A stretch of 64,000 nucleotides of DNA from Tetragonia tetragonoides (Eukaryota > Streptophyta > Magnoliopsida > Caryophyllales > Aizoaceae). The stretch is from positions 19,663,557 to 19,727,556 of the forward strand of contig CM076145.1 in the NCBI GenBank assembly GCA_038025085.1, written 5' to 3'. The translations under genes and the position numbers were made by a program. Below the pieces are notes generated by a model. That model saw only the letters and a program-made list of their open reading frames with translations. It searched no databases and was not told the DNA's origin. Of this stretch, positions 1 through 10,687 are shown in pieces (within the stretch, counting starts at the first letter, position 1; each line of letters opens with the position of its first letter).

Positions 1-1410
1 ATTACCTCCATAACCTTCCAATAGCCGACCAAGGAGACGCGAGACGCGCCCTCCTCCCCACTGAGGCGGCTGGACTGCCTCAAACACCGCAGAAGACAAG
101 AGTAAGCGGGAAGACCCCAGTTGTACTCCGCAACTCTGTCCAAATCCCGCAAGCACGGAAAATAGTAAACATGATACCTACTAGCTTTATCCAAAAAGAC
201 GGAACAAGCTAGAACATAGGCCAAGAAAAGGCGAGCGTGCTACTCTGCCGTGACCTTCTTCAGCTTCCTCGGGGTGGTCAGGGACTGGACCATTACGTCA
301 GTCCGCCTATACTTCATACCATCCCATTTGGCCCCAAAAAGGCCGAACATCTCCACCATGTCATCCCTACTCACCTCTCCATAGGTGAGGGGAATACCGG
401 TGCAAGAGAGCCCGGAAATGAGACCAAACTCGAAAGGGGTGATCATGACCTCACCCATAGGAAAATGAAAAGTACTGGTAGTATCCCAGTACCGCTCCGC
501 AAGACCTCTAACAGGCAAGCGGTCGGAACGCTCAGCAGAAGTGATGGACGCTAACAGGAGACCGAAGCCACAACGCTCCACAGTAGCCTTGACCTCGGGA
601 GTCACATACCTACGGGGTTTCTCAATCCCGGAAAGGCTACCGTAACCCCGCATGGTAGTGTCTACGTCCTGTATAACACGATAATTGCAAGACAATTAGC
701 TAGGTGATTCTAGTAATAACTACCAGTCTCCGGTTTAGTCATAGATTTTTACAACTCGTTAAATTTAGCATTCTAGCTAAACCAATATGACAAGAGTAAA
801 TTTCAACGAGAATGAATTTCACACAAGTTTATTCTCCACAAATTTACTCAAAAATCACCTATCGTTACAATAAAAATAAAATAAACTTCACTCAAGTTTA
901 TTTTCACAAAAGAAAGTGATATTTGTGACGAGAATAAATTTCACAAAAATTTATTTTCCACCATTAAAGATGAATTTGTCGTAAATTCATTCTTCACATA
1001 CAAAAATAATCCTACAAAAATTAGCAAGTTAGCAAGAGAAACAATTTCACGCAAATTGGTTTTCCACATTAGCTACACTACGTACAGTTCTCAACCTAAA
1101 AATTCTATGTTTGCCTACACATGATTTTCTAAGTGTAAAAGAGCAGAGCAAAGAAAAAAAAACGACATACCCGACATTTTGTACCAACGGTAACCAAATG
1201 CTCCTTCTTCTTGAAAATAAGATCGCGGGGCTCCCAACGATCGGTAGGATGGAAATCACAACGAGTGAACTCATCCTGGACTAACCGGTGCTCACCCACC
1301 CGGTGACGGGGTATACCGAAAATGAAGACCCGAGTAAAAACATTCGGGGCCTCCCGCACAACAATCTCTTGCTCCTTCCTGTTCCTACCTCCTTTTAATT
1401 TGGGAGCCAT
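1..1410 (-). pseudogene. Plant mobile domain (PMD) gene of Tat element H, partial at the left edge
   Basis: Exon 1 runs 1410-1171 (80 codons) and ends at donor GG|GTATGT. Exon 2 starts at 668 after ..TTATACAG and runs off the window; both junctions are phase 0. Visible PMD motifs are RYWDTTSTFHFPMGEV, the gating-type segment ITPFEFGLISGL, and YNWGLPAYSCLLRCLR near the edge. PMD (PF10536) occurs in plant host proteins and in extra ORFs of transposons; its biochemical role is unclear. An in-frame TAG at 240-242 interrupts a frame that otherwise continues well to base 1, so this copy is probably dead, or nearly so. Exon layout and motifs match the PMD gene at 49821-51974, which lies antisense in a Tat element. 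I infer this is the antisense gene of a plus-strand element continuing to the left. Family call firm; host element inferred. Confidence 0.8.
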
Positions 1411-2097
1411 GGATGAAGAGAAAAAATGGAGTTTTTTGAAATTTGAGTAAAACTCACAAAACTCACAAATTCAAACAATTTCGAGTTTTGACACTCAAAA
1501 CCTCAAGAAAAACTAGCAAAATCAAGTTCTTTTAGGAATTTGAGCTAGAAAACCTCAAGATTTGGAGCTAGGGGCTTTGATGGTAGTTGAGAGCTTGAAG
1601 ATGGAGGAGAGAGAGATGAGAAGGGTCGAAATGGGGAAGATGACCCATTTTGGCCTCCCCTCTTTTTCTTTTTATGCACATGCTAAAACCCTACTAACCG
1701 GTCAAACCGTCCACGTCGGCGGTCAGACCGCCACGCTAGCAGTTGACCCGCAAGCCAAGCGGCTTGGCCGCTTGCCCAGACAGCTTAACCGTTTGTCAGA
1801 GCAGCATAGCCGCTCCATCAAGCGGCATAGCCACTTGACGTGGCAGTTTGACCGCCTAAACTCCTTCTGTTATAATATTCTATTTAGGGCCATTGGTTCA
1901 AAATCAATGGGCCCCACGTGGGGCCCATAGCAGTTATTTGCGCGCCAAAGTCCGTTTATGCAAGCGGGACTAATTTTAAACCAACAGGTTTGTACATTTA
2001 TACTCGGCCTATGGCATGGCCTCGCGTCCGACTGAAGGTCTGAGCAACATTTTATTACCCTTTACAATTACATTTACTACTCATTTTATTTCTACAC
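1411..2097 (-). promoter_or_regulatory. Upstream region of the left PMD gene with GC-rich palindromic motifs
   Basis: No gene is supported here. The stretch 1690-1860 has many alternating inverted motifs (AAGCGGCTTGGCCGCTTG, AGCCGCTCCATCAAGCGGC and relatives), a diverged form of the GCCGCTAGCGGC blocks upstream of the other PMD gene and in C-family LTRs. An AT-rich TATA-like segment lies at 1869-1885. A promoter role is inferred from position and from the parallel copies. Confidence 0.45.
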
Positions 2098-2426
2098 ATT
2101 TTATTGTGTAACCCACAACACAGGGTTCCCCTTCGATTGATAATCGAAGGATTTTTATCATTTATCCTATTTCTAATGACATATTTTATTGTGTAACCTA
2201 CAGCACGGGGTCCCCTTCGAATGAAAATCGAAGGACATTTATTGTGTAACCTACAGCAGAGGGTCCCCTTCGACTGAAAATCGAAGGACATTTATTGTGT
2301 TACCTACAACACAGGGTCCCCTTCGACTGAAAATCGAAGGACATTTATTGTGTAACCTACAACACAGGGTCCTCTTCGACTGAAAATCGAAGGACATTTA
2401 TCGTGTAACCTACAGCACAGGGTTCC
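2098..2426. repeat. 53-bp hairpin tandem repeat, about six copies
   Basis: Perfect 53-bp spacing separates successive units (2238, 2291, 2344, 2397); two more diverged units, one with an insertion, precede them, and the last is cut by element A at 2427. Each unit holds TTATTGTGTAACCTACA and an inverted repeat CTTCGA..AATCGAAG around a short loop. Tandem repeats in the 3' untranslated region are known in Tat/Ogre retrotransposons, and this array lies where H would have that region. Confidence 0.85.
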
Positions 2427-2817
2427 TGTGATACCCCGATATTTTCTATATTTATAAAAAACATTTTCATAAAATTTATCGTAATTATAGTACAATCATT
2501 TGAATTACTAATTATGGAAGGATAATTTCCATAATTAGTATTAAAGTCCTAATAATAAATATTCTGGATTTTAATTATTCAAATATTTATGGGGAGTTAT
2601 TATTTAAATAAATTGAATTAATTGTGTGGGTTCAAAATAAAAATCTGATTTAGTGTTGAGTGATTTATGCATAATTGATTTGATGTAATCAATTAGTATT
2701 AAGTAAAGGGAGTGATATGGGGAGTGAATAAAGCTTGACCAAGATTGACCAAGGGTCAATATAAGAAGGGTCAAAGCTGAGTCAAACCCACACTCACTCA
2801 TTTTCTCTCTCACACTC

Positions 2818-2822
<5 letters not shown>

Positions 2823-2890
<68 letters not shown>
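2823..2890. repeat. (TC)n microsatellite in the 5' LTR
   Basis: An uninterrupted TC run of about 68 bases. The corresponding place in the 3' LTR (near 21530) has only a short interrupted tract, so the run expanded after insertion or differs through template slippage. Confidence 0.95.
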
Positions 2891-2892
<2 letters not shown>

Positions 2893-3025
2893 TTCTCTTT
2901 TATTTCCTTCTTCCCCCTCTATCTCACCGTACTCTCTCCTCTCCCCCTCCCTTGCTGCTGCACGGTCATCACCATCACCACCGTGAAGGTGAGTCGCCGG
3001 CGACGTGGGCCCGCCCCACTGCCGC

Positions 3026-3039
3026 TCTCTCTCTCTCTT

Positions 3040-3109
<70 letters not shown>
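3026..3109. repeat. Second (TC)n microsatellite in the 5' LTR
   Basis: A nearly pure TC tract of about 84 bases with two small interruptions near its start. The 3' LTR equivalent (21670-21710) is shorter and more interrupted. Confidence 0.95.
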
Positions 3110-3112
<3 letters not shown>

Positions 3113-5301
3113 CAATCTCTTTCTCTCCTCTATTTTTCTCTGTTCTGGGTCGCCGATGACAGCCGACCATCACCCAGTCGCATCCTTTGGTTGGTCGTGA
3201 CTGATTGGTGTCGGTGAGGCTCGTGGTAGCGCCGTTCAGGCCGCCAACAACTGCAATCCCATTCGTCTCTCTCTCTCCTCCCCGTTTTTTCTCTCTCTCG
3301 CAAAACCTCTCTCCCCTTTCTGTCGCGCACGTTGGTGGCTTATACGCTGGACCACCGTGGCCTTGGAACCCCTCCCCGTCTCTGGGAGTGGTGGTGGCAC
3401 GGTGCAAGTCTTGGCAACAACACCAGCCGCGACACCCTTCTCTTTCTCTCTCATTTTGACTCTCTTTCTCTCTCATCGCGTTTGGCGCCACCAGCGCCAC
3501 CACCGGCTCCACCATGGCGGTGGGTGGTGTTCTGGTGATGGTCAGACCATGGGCCCTTATGGGTGGCCGTGGTCGTGATCAATTGGAGGAAAATCAATTT
3601 TCAATGTTTTGAGTGTGCTTGATAATTTCAGAATTTATTATTTATTTTCAGATTTAATTTTCGAATTTTAGTGAATTTGATTTCGTATTTTGATTGTTTA
3701 TAAAGTTTTACAAATCCGATTGTCAAATTTCAAAAGCCTATTTCGACTGGAAAAATGCAAGGAATTTAATAAAAGTGTCAGATCTGAATTTAGAGTTCAT
3801 TTGCACTTTCAATTCCGCATCTGATTTTGTTTTTAATTAATATTAATTAGGAACCGAAGATCGTTCGTAGTCCCGTCAATAGTGAACATTCTCGATAGAA
3901 TCTCGGAACGTAATTCAGTGGTAAGCTAATAAGCCTACCTTCTTCCTATCCCAAAACAAAATGTTTTGATGTGATATGTGTTAAATGGCAATTTACGTTT
4001 AATTATGGAAAGCATGTTGAAATGCTCTTATTATGCAATTATGCCTTTAATTATAATTACTATAACATGTTTCAAATATAGCATGTTTAGATTTGATTTA
4101 TATTGTGATATGAGAATTAAATGTTAATTGGGCTATTTATGGCAATAGAATGTATTATGGCTTATGTCAAGCTCAATTGAATTAATTGCCTTATTTGAAT
4201 CATAGTTGAATATGTTTCCTAATTGGAATGTGATTTATGCTCAGAGCATGTTAGAATCCTGATTAGGATTCGGGTGATGATTAATCGAGTAATTATGCTT
4301 AGCAATTCATAAAGAGATAGCTTGTATATGAGTAAGCATGTTTGCCTCTTAGTGCCTTAGTCTTTATTTAGACCCTTTGCATGTAAATGAATTAATAAGA
4401 GATTAAGACTCCTATTGGTTCCGTAGGAGTAGTCGAGCATCGGGACTGCACATGCATATTGTGTAGTTCGGGGATGAGTGATTCCCAAAGCATCTATTTC
4501 ATTTATGGACACAACGATGTTTGTGTTCGGGACGGATCATTCCCCATTGTATAAGTCCTCTTGTTAACCATGAGTTGCAATTGAGGTAGTGTGCACACTA
4601 GAGTCTTTAAGTCCATGGCATGATTATTAAACTGAGGTGATAACATCCATAGATGTCGTGAGTGTACGCCCTCGGTCTATTATCGCTCTCTTAATTCTCT
4701 TTAGATGACTTATTATAATTATTATGGTGATGATCACTTTAAAAAGATTATAATAATCTGACCGATTGTGTGTGCTTGAATTACTTGATTACCTACGTAT
4801 GCAAATGAATTTCAATGATTCTTCTCAAATCCCAATGTAAGGGTTTTCGAAATGTTTTTACTGGGCTTCGGCGTTAATTACTCAGTTTATCTGATTTTTC
4901 TTTCTCTCTTCTTTGTCTATTTTCCTATTTTCACCATGGAAATTAAATGTGCAGGTAATGTCCAGTAAGATCGCTTTTGGAGTTGGCTTAGATTTGCCTT
5001 GGAGCTCACTTGTCTTTATTTTTCGCTGCTGGGTTTAGATATTCCTCTTGAAAGGATTGTAATAAGATTACCCATGTTATCTCACCCTTTAGACAATCTA
5101 AATTATTAATGTTTAAGCTTCCTTTTCAGTTTAGTAGGCTCTTTTATACCTAGCAACTTCTTTCTGCTTCGCATTTATTCCTTTGCGATAAATGTGGCAG
5201 TGGCACAACCTCCGGGTTTGGGACGGTTCAGCGGCGCCGGGTCAAGGATAATGACGCCGGGCAGCCCTGGAAATCGTTGCGAATTCGGGGGGTATTACAA
5301 A

Positions 5302-5315
5302 TGGTATTAGAGCCC
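5302..5315 (+). other. Primer binding site of A (tRNA-iMet type)
   Basis: TGGTATTAGAGCC starts two bases after the LTR end. It differs at one base from TGGTATCAGAGCC, the complement of the plant initiator Met tRNA 3' end. Position and match set the element's orientation. Confidence 0.85.
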
Positions 5316-6052
5316 TAGGTTTAAAAGCTTCCTAAGATAATAAATTTGTTAAATAAGATTAGTAATAATTTGTGGGAAATTAAAATGTAAATTTAAAGCC
5401 GTTAAGTTTTACTTTAGATCGAGTTTATTTGAAATCACTTTCAGTTATGGTTTATAGTTACTTACTACGTGATTGCTCATTGTAGATGGCAAGACAGAGG
5501 CAGACTTGTTGAAAGTCTACGGCTCGTAACAACGTCGGCAACCTGCGTTTATTTCCAGGTTGAGCCCAGATGTCGCCACCTCGCACTATTTCCTCCGAGC
5601 CCGATCCTTCCGAGGACTCCGAGCCCTTGTCCTACACTGATCCCATGGAGCTGGAGGATCTCGAGATGAGTCTAGAGTACTTCCCGGGAGAGCCTAGCGG
5701 GAGTCGTTCTCACCCATTCGGAGGACAACCTGCTGAGGAGCACGAGGAGCCAGTGGAGTCTCCAGTTCATGAGCCCGTGGAGCCTCCAGCTCCTGAGCTA
5801 GTAGAGGATGATGAGTCTTTCTTTGTACTTGAGCCAGTGCAGATACAAGACATCACTCCTGACGACGTTGAGTTCCCACCCGTCCCACCGCTTTTGCTTC
5901 GGGTGAGGGAAGGGAAGCATGTTTTTGACTACATGGAGCGTGTTGACGATACCTTGTACATGTACCTACATGATTACAACTTCATAATGCACCCTGCCTA
6001 CTACATCTCTATGAAACTTGTTGGTATTCCCATGGAGAATCCATGGATATGT

Positions 6053-6875
6053 TGATGCGTAAACTAGGTCCTTAAAATCTCTCACTTGTATTGAGTCTCT
6101 CAAGAACAAAACTTGCGAAATAAAAGGGATAAAATGGACCTCACCACAAATGAATCCTAAAGGTAAAACCACCAGATTCAATTGATAAAGGGGTCACTCA
6201 AACTTACCACTCAAGTTCTAAAGGCAAAGCCACCAAACAAGCGATAAAGGGTTTAAGATTTCAGAAATAGTACTCTATCAGTTTTTCTCATTCACATAAT
6301 CTGAGTACTACATTCGATTTTATTACATATTTATAGGCTCAAACATGAAATAAACCCTAATGGAATACCCTAGAAAGAATCCTTGTTGTTGTCATGAGAG
6401 AAGGCCTCAAAAGTGGTCCCCAAAATGTTTGGTACTCAGCTGTTATTCTAGCGCCCAAATGGTCCCCAATAGTACAAATTGGAGCGTGTCCTTTGTACTG
6501 CTGGTCATTAATGCGCCTTGGCTCCTCTTGAGCTGGTAGATGTCCTTATCACTTGATCCCTAAGGCAAACAAATCCAAAAGGAGCAGGTTACTAGGATCA
6601 ATGACATGGCAATTAATTCCCACCCGTTAGCTGCACTAATGTTGATTAACGTCTAATTGTATGGAATTAAAAGACTAATTACATTAATCTAAATTATTGA
6701 AAGCATTTAAATGATAACCCTGATGTTTTAGGTGTCCCTAATGAGTAGAGTAAACCCCCCATTGTGTGCCTTGGTGCCAAACAAGCTTGCAATCTGAGAT
6801 AGAGAAGGGATGCTCGCCCATAGCATGGTCAAGCTTGTTCTTGGAGTAGCTGCTTGCTCAATTGATTTTGTATCA
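6053..6875 (-). repeat. 3' LTR of element B
   Basis: In the minus orientation it starts TGATACAAAATC (6875) and ends GCATCA (6053). It closely matches 14485-15302, with small indels and substitutions. It overlaps the 3' end of the integrase frame by about 150 bp. Confidence 0.93.
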
Positions 6876-8756
6876 TTCTCTCCTTTTTTTGGACTTGAGC
6901 TCAAGTTCTCAAGGTAGTCATCAGCAAGATAAGGACTTAAATCACCCACATTGAACGTGGTAGAAAAAGAAGAGTCTCCTGGAATTTCAATTTTGTACGC
7001 GCTTTCCCCAATCTTTTCCAGCACCTCAAATGGACCATCAGCTCTTGGAATCAACTTGTTCTTTCTCTTTGAAGGGAACCTCTCCTTCCTTAAATGAAGC
7101 CAGACCAAGTCACCAGGTTCAAAAGATGGTTGTTTTCTGGTTTTGTTGGCTTTTGCTTTGTACGTTGCGTTTGCTTTCTCAATTTGAGTTTTTACTTGCT
7201 CATGGATCTTCTTGACTTCCTTGGCTTTCTTATCAGCATCCACACTCACTCTAGCCTCAATGGATAAAGGAATGAGGCCAAGAGGGGTGAGAGGATTCAC
7301 ACCATAACATATCTCAAAAGGATTCCTCCCGGTTGTGTAACTAGGCGCCCTATTGAATGCAAATTCACCATGGCACAACTTCTCATCCCAATCCTTCAAT
7401 GTCTTCTTTATCATACTCCTCAAAAAGGGAACCAATAGTCCTATTAGTGACTTCGGTTTGCCCATCCGTTTGAGGATGGTGAAAGGTACTAAACAACAAC
7501 CTAGTTCCAAACAAACGCTAAAGTGTTTTCCAGAAATTGCTCAAAAACTTTGTGTCCCTATCCGATACTATGCTCCTTGGAACACCATGCAAGCGCACAA
7601 TGTCTCTAAAGTAGAGATTAGCAATGATAACAACATCATGAGTTTTGTTGCAAGGCACAAAATGTACCATTTTTGAGAAACGGTCTACAACAACCATAAT
7701 TGAATCTTTGCCCCTTTGTGTTCTTGGAAGTGCCACAATAAAATCCATACTCAAATCCTCCCAAGGCTGATTAGGGATAGGAAGTGGAGTGTACAAACCC
7801 TTGTGGAAGTGAGCTTTTGTTTGGTGGCATGTTGCACACCTTGCAATGATGGTTTGCACATCTTTCAACATGTAAGGCCAATAAAAGTGCCCTAGGAGGA
7901 TGTTATAGGTCTTGTCAATGCCAAAGTGACCAGCTAACCCTCCACCATGAGCCTCCCTAATGAGTAGATCCCTCACGGATCCCTTTGGAATACAAAGCTT
8001 GTTATTCTTGAAAAGAAACCCATCTTGAATAGAAAAGGGGCCAGAAGACAATTGAGCATATTCCTTGAAGTACGAGGCAAAATCTTCATCATCCTTGTAT
8101 AGCTCCTTAAGAAAAGAAAACCCAAGGACTCTAGCTTCCAAGATGGAGAGCATAGAGTAGCGCCTAGACAAGGCATCAACAACAATGTTTTTGCTCCCCT
8201 CTTTGTGTTTGGACACAAAGGAATAAGCTTGAAGGAATTCAACCCACTTTGCATACCTAGGATTGAGATTGTGTTGTCCATTAATGTACTTCAAAGCTTC
8301 ATGATCAGAATACAACACAAATTGCTTGGGCTTGAGGTAATGAGACCAATGCGTGATTGCTCAAATCAAAGCATAAAACTCTTTGTCGTAGGTGCTGTAA
8401 TTGAGCCTAGAGCCACTCAATTTCTCACTAAAGAAAGCTAAAGGCTTTCCCTTTTGAATCAAAACTTCCCCAATGCCAACACCACTTGCATCACACTCCA
8501 ATTCAAAGAGATCCACAAAATCTGGCAATCTGAGAATAGGGGCTGCACTAAGCTTGTTTTTTATGCAATTCAAATGCCTCAATTGCTGTCGTAGTCCATT
8601 GAAAAGAACCTTTTTTATGCAATCCATGAAAGCTTCTCACCTCCGTGAGTGTCTTAGGTTCTGGCCATGACTTGATTGCCTCAATCTTTGATGGGTCCAT
8701 TGAAATCCCATATCTTGAAACCACATAACCCAAGAATACAACCTCATGTGTCAAGA
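6728..8756 (-). pseudogene. pol: B pol: end of RT, RNase H and integrase
   Basis: From 8756 downward: RT thumb (VVFLGYVVSRYGI), then a deletion joining RSFHGL to the connection segment; RNase H with ELECDASGVGIG and YSDHEALKYI; the HHCC zinc finger (HGGGLAGHFGIDKT..CATC); and the integrase core with SMDFIVALPRT, IVSDRDTKFLS and a frameshift near 7515. The C-terminal part (GPFEVLEKIGESAYKIEIPG) is followed by a tail encoded inside the LTR, ending at 6728. One nonsense codon lies between the RNase H blocks. The tail past GEND is unlike a chromodomain and fits the CRM-type C-terminal extension. Not functional. Confidence 0.85.
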
Positions 8757-10065
8757 CACTACAAGAAACAAGCGATTTAGCGACCGATATTTACTACCCG
8801 ATCATAATTCGGTCGCAAATTTACTTTTTACCAACCGATTCTCTGTCGGTTGGAAAATTACCAACTGATTTAACATCGGTCACAAATTACTGGACGACTT
8901 GTGGAGTCACCGACCGATTAAGCGGTTGCTAAAACAAAAAATGGAAAAAAATATAATTTGCGAAGTACATCATATATAAGTGGCCCTTAGGTTTTTTCAC
9001 TCAGTCATCCGCCCCTTCACTTTCATTAACCCCCTTCTCCATCCTTACCCCCTTCGATCTCCTTTCTCTCTCCTGTGCTCAACCATCAGTCACCCACTTC
9101 CTCATCTGGTTTTCTTATTCTCCCTCCTTCCTCGTCTTCACATATATAACCACTCCACATCTTCTCTCTCTACCTCCTCTGCCTATCTTCCTCTCTCTTC
9201 TCTTTTTATTATTCCAGATCCTCACGTCTAAAATTGACCTCCACCATGAAGTTTAAATTAAAGCGAAGCTAGGATGGTATTATGCAAATATAGGGTCGAT
9301 CTTGGCGGTTCAAGGCGAAATTGAAGCAGATCTGTTTGTTTTTAGAGCTATTTGGTCTATTGATGGCAATTGAGGAGCGGTTTGTGATTAAAAGGCGATT
9401 ATGGTATGGGTAAATTGGGACCTAGTTTTCTTCTCTATAACAAATTAGAAACAAATCTTGGCAAATTCAAAGTTTGTAGGTATTTTTCATCTTTTTTTTA
9501 GATTATTTTGAGTAGTTAGATTAGGTTTTAGTTTCATTGTTGGCAATTTTAGTTTGTGCAGTAATAGATTCCTTTTTGGATAGAAATTTGTTAAGAATTT
9601 TTAATAATATCAAGTATTGTATCGTAGGTTTCATGTTAATTTCGTTTTTTTGGAATTGTTGTCACCTCCTAAGGAATTTGGTATAACTTCAAGTGTTCTG
9701 GTGATTGCTACATATCTTGGTATGAATCCTCTTGTTGATGTAGGTGGTGGTGTTTTGGTTAAGGGAATTTTGGTTTAAGAAATTTTGGTTTAGTTTGCTG
9801 GTGAAAATTAGTCATTTTCCCAACCAACAATTGGTTGGGATTTACTTTTTTTTTTAATTGTATTTCTAGGTTCCGACCGATCAATCAGTTGGGATTTTTT
9901 TTAAAACGGTCGGTATCATTTACGACCAATTTATTGGTCGCTTTTTTGATTTGCAACCAGCATATTTACTAACTCTTTTGGTCGGTCGCAAACCCAAATT
10001 TGCGAGCGATTAGCCTAATTTTGTGACCGATAAGGCGGTAGCAAAATCGCCTATTTCTTGTAGTG
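8757..10065. mobile_element. Non-autonomous CACTA (CMC/EnSpm) transposon with AGA target duplication
   Basis: Terminal inverted repeats CACTACAAGAAA and TTTCTTGTAGTG bound 1309 bp, flanked by AGA at 8754-8756 and 10066-10068. Subterminal repeats of the ACCGAT/CGGTCGC type cluster within about 180 bp of each end, as CACTA transposases require. No transposase frame is present. The middle has a TATA-like box near 8970, a CT-rich leader-like stretch and an 83-codon frame without recognisable domain. It interrupts B pol between RT and RNase H. Confidence 0.92.
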
Positions 10066-10687
10066 AGAATTCACATTTCTCGAGTTTTGCATACAGTTTA
10101 TGCTCCCTAAGGACAGAAAACACTTCTTTCAAGTGTAATAAGTGCTAATCTTCTGTTTTAGAGTAAATCAGAATATCATCAAAGTAAACCACCACAAACC
10201 TCCCTATATAAGGCCTTAACACCTCATTCATGAGCCTCATGAAGGTACTTGGAGCATTTGACAGCCCAAAGGGCATCACTTTCCACTCAAACAGTCCACC
10301 TTTCGTTTTAAATGCTGTTTTCCACTCATCTCCGTCCCTCATTCTAATTTGATGATAGCCACTTCTCAAATCAATCTTGGAAAATACATAAGCACCATGT
10401 AATTCATCAAGCATATCATCAAGTCTTGGAATGAGATATCTATACTTAATAGTAATGTTGTTGATGACCCTACTATCAACACACATTCTCATTGTTCCAT
10501 TCTTGGGCACCAAAAAAGCTGGTACCGAGCATGGACTCATGCTAGGTTTGACATAACCCCTAGCCACAAGCTCATCTACTTGCCTTTGCAACTCCTTTGC
10601 TTCACTAGGAGAACATCTATAGGCTGCTTTATTGGGTAAAACAGCCCCTAGAACAAGTTCTATTTGATGCTCAATACCCCTAATTGG
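10066..10687 (-). pseudogene. pol: B pol: reverse transcriptase core
   Basis: Minus-strand frame with [29 protein letters not shown], the palm motif [13 protein letters not shown] (catalytic DD) and [21 protein letters not shown] stop follows KTED, then the thumb continues (LREHKLYAKLEKCEF) to the CACTA insertion at 10066. The upstream part of pol is cut by the second CACTA-like element at 10688. RT catalytic residues are present but the gene is fragmented. Confidence 0.85.

Larger units (their letters stand above)
2427..5299 (+). repeat. 5' LTR of element A (2873 bp)
   Basis: It begins TGTGATACCCCGATATTTTC directly after the 53-bp array and ends GGGGGGTATTACA two bases before the primer site. 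The first 1.5 kb aligns by eye with 21146-22516. Two long TC microsatellites present here are short in the 3' copy. The 3920-5299 half has no partner in the window because the 3' LTR is truncated. Small ORFs in the LTR are low-complexity shadows. Confidence 0.92.

Noticed and set aside
1562..1930. 122-codon plus-strand frame
   Set aside because: Lies in the palindromic upstream region of the PMD gene; composition follows the repeats, no domain.
2919..3578. Overlapping Arg/Glu- and Ser/Leu-rich frames on both strands
   Set aside because: Produced by TC microsatellites in the A LTR; no domain, and repeated only in part in the 3' LTR.
5302..5315. tRNA-like matches at primer sites (also 14468, 40590, 58542)
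   Set aside because: Only complements of tRNA 3' ends directly beside LTRs; no tRNA gene folds.
8980..9231. 83-codon frame in the first CACTA element as a gene
   Set aside because: CT-rich leader-like sequence, no recognisable domain, no transposase similarity.
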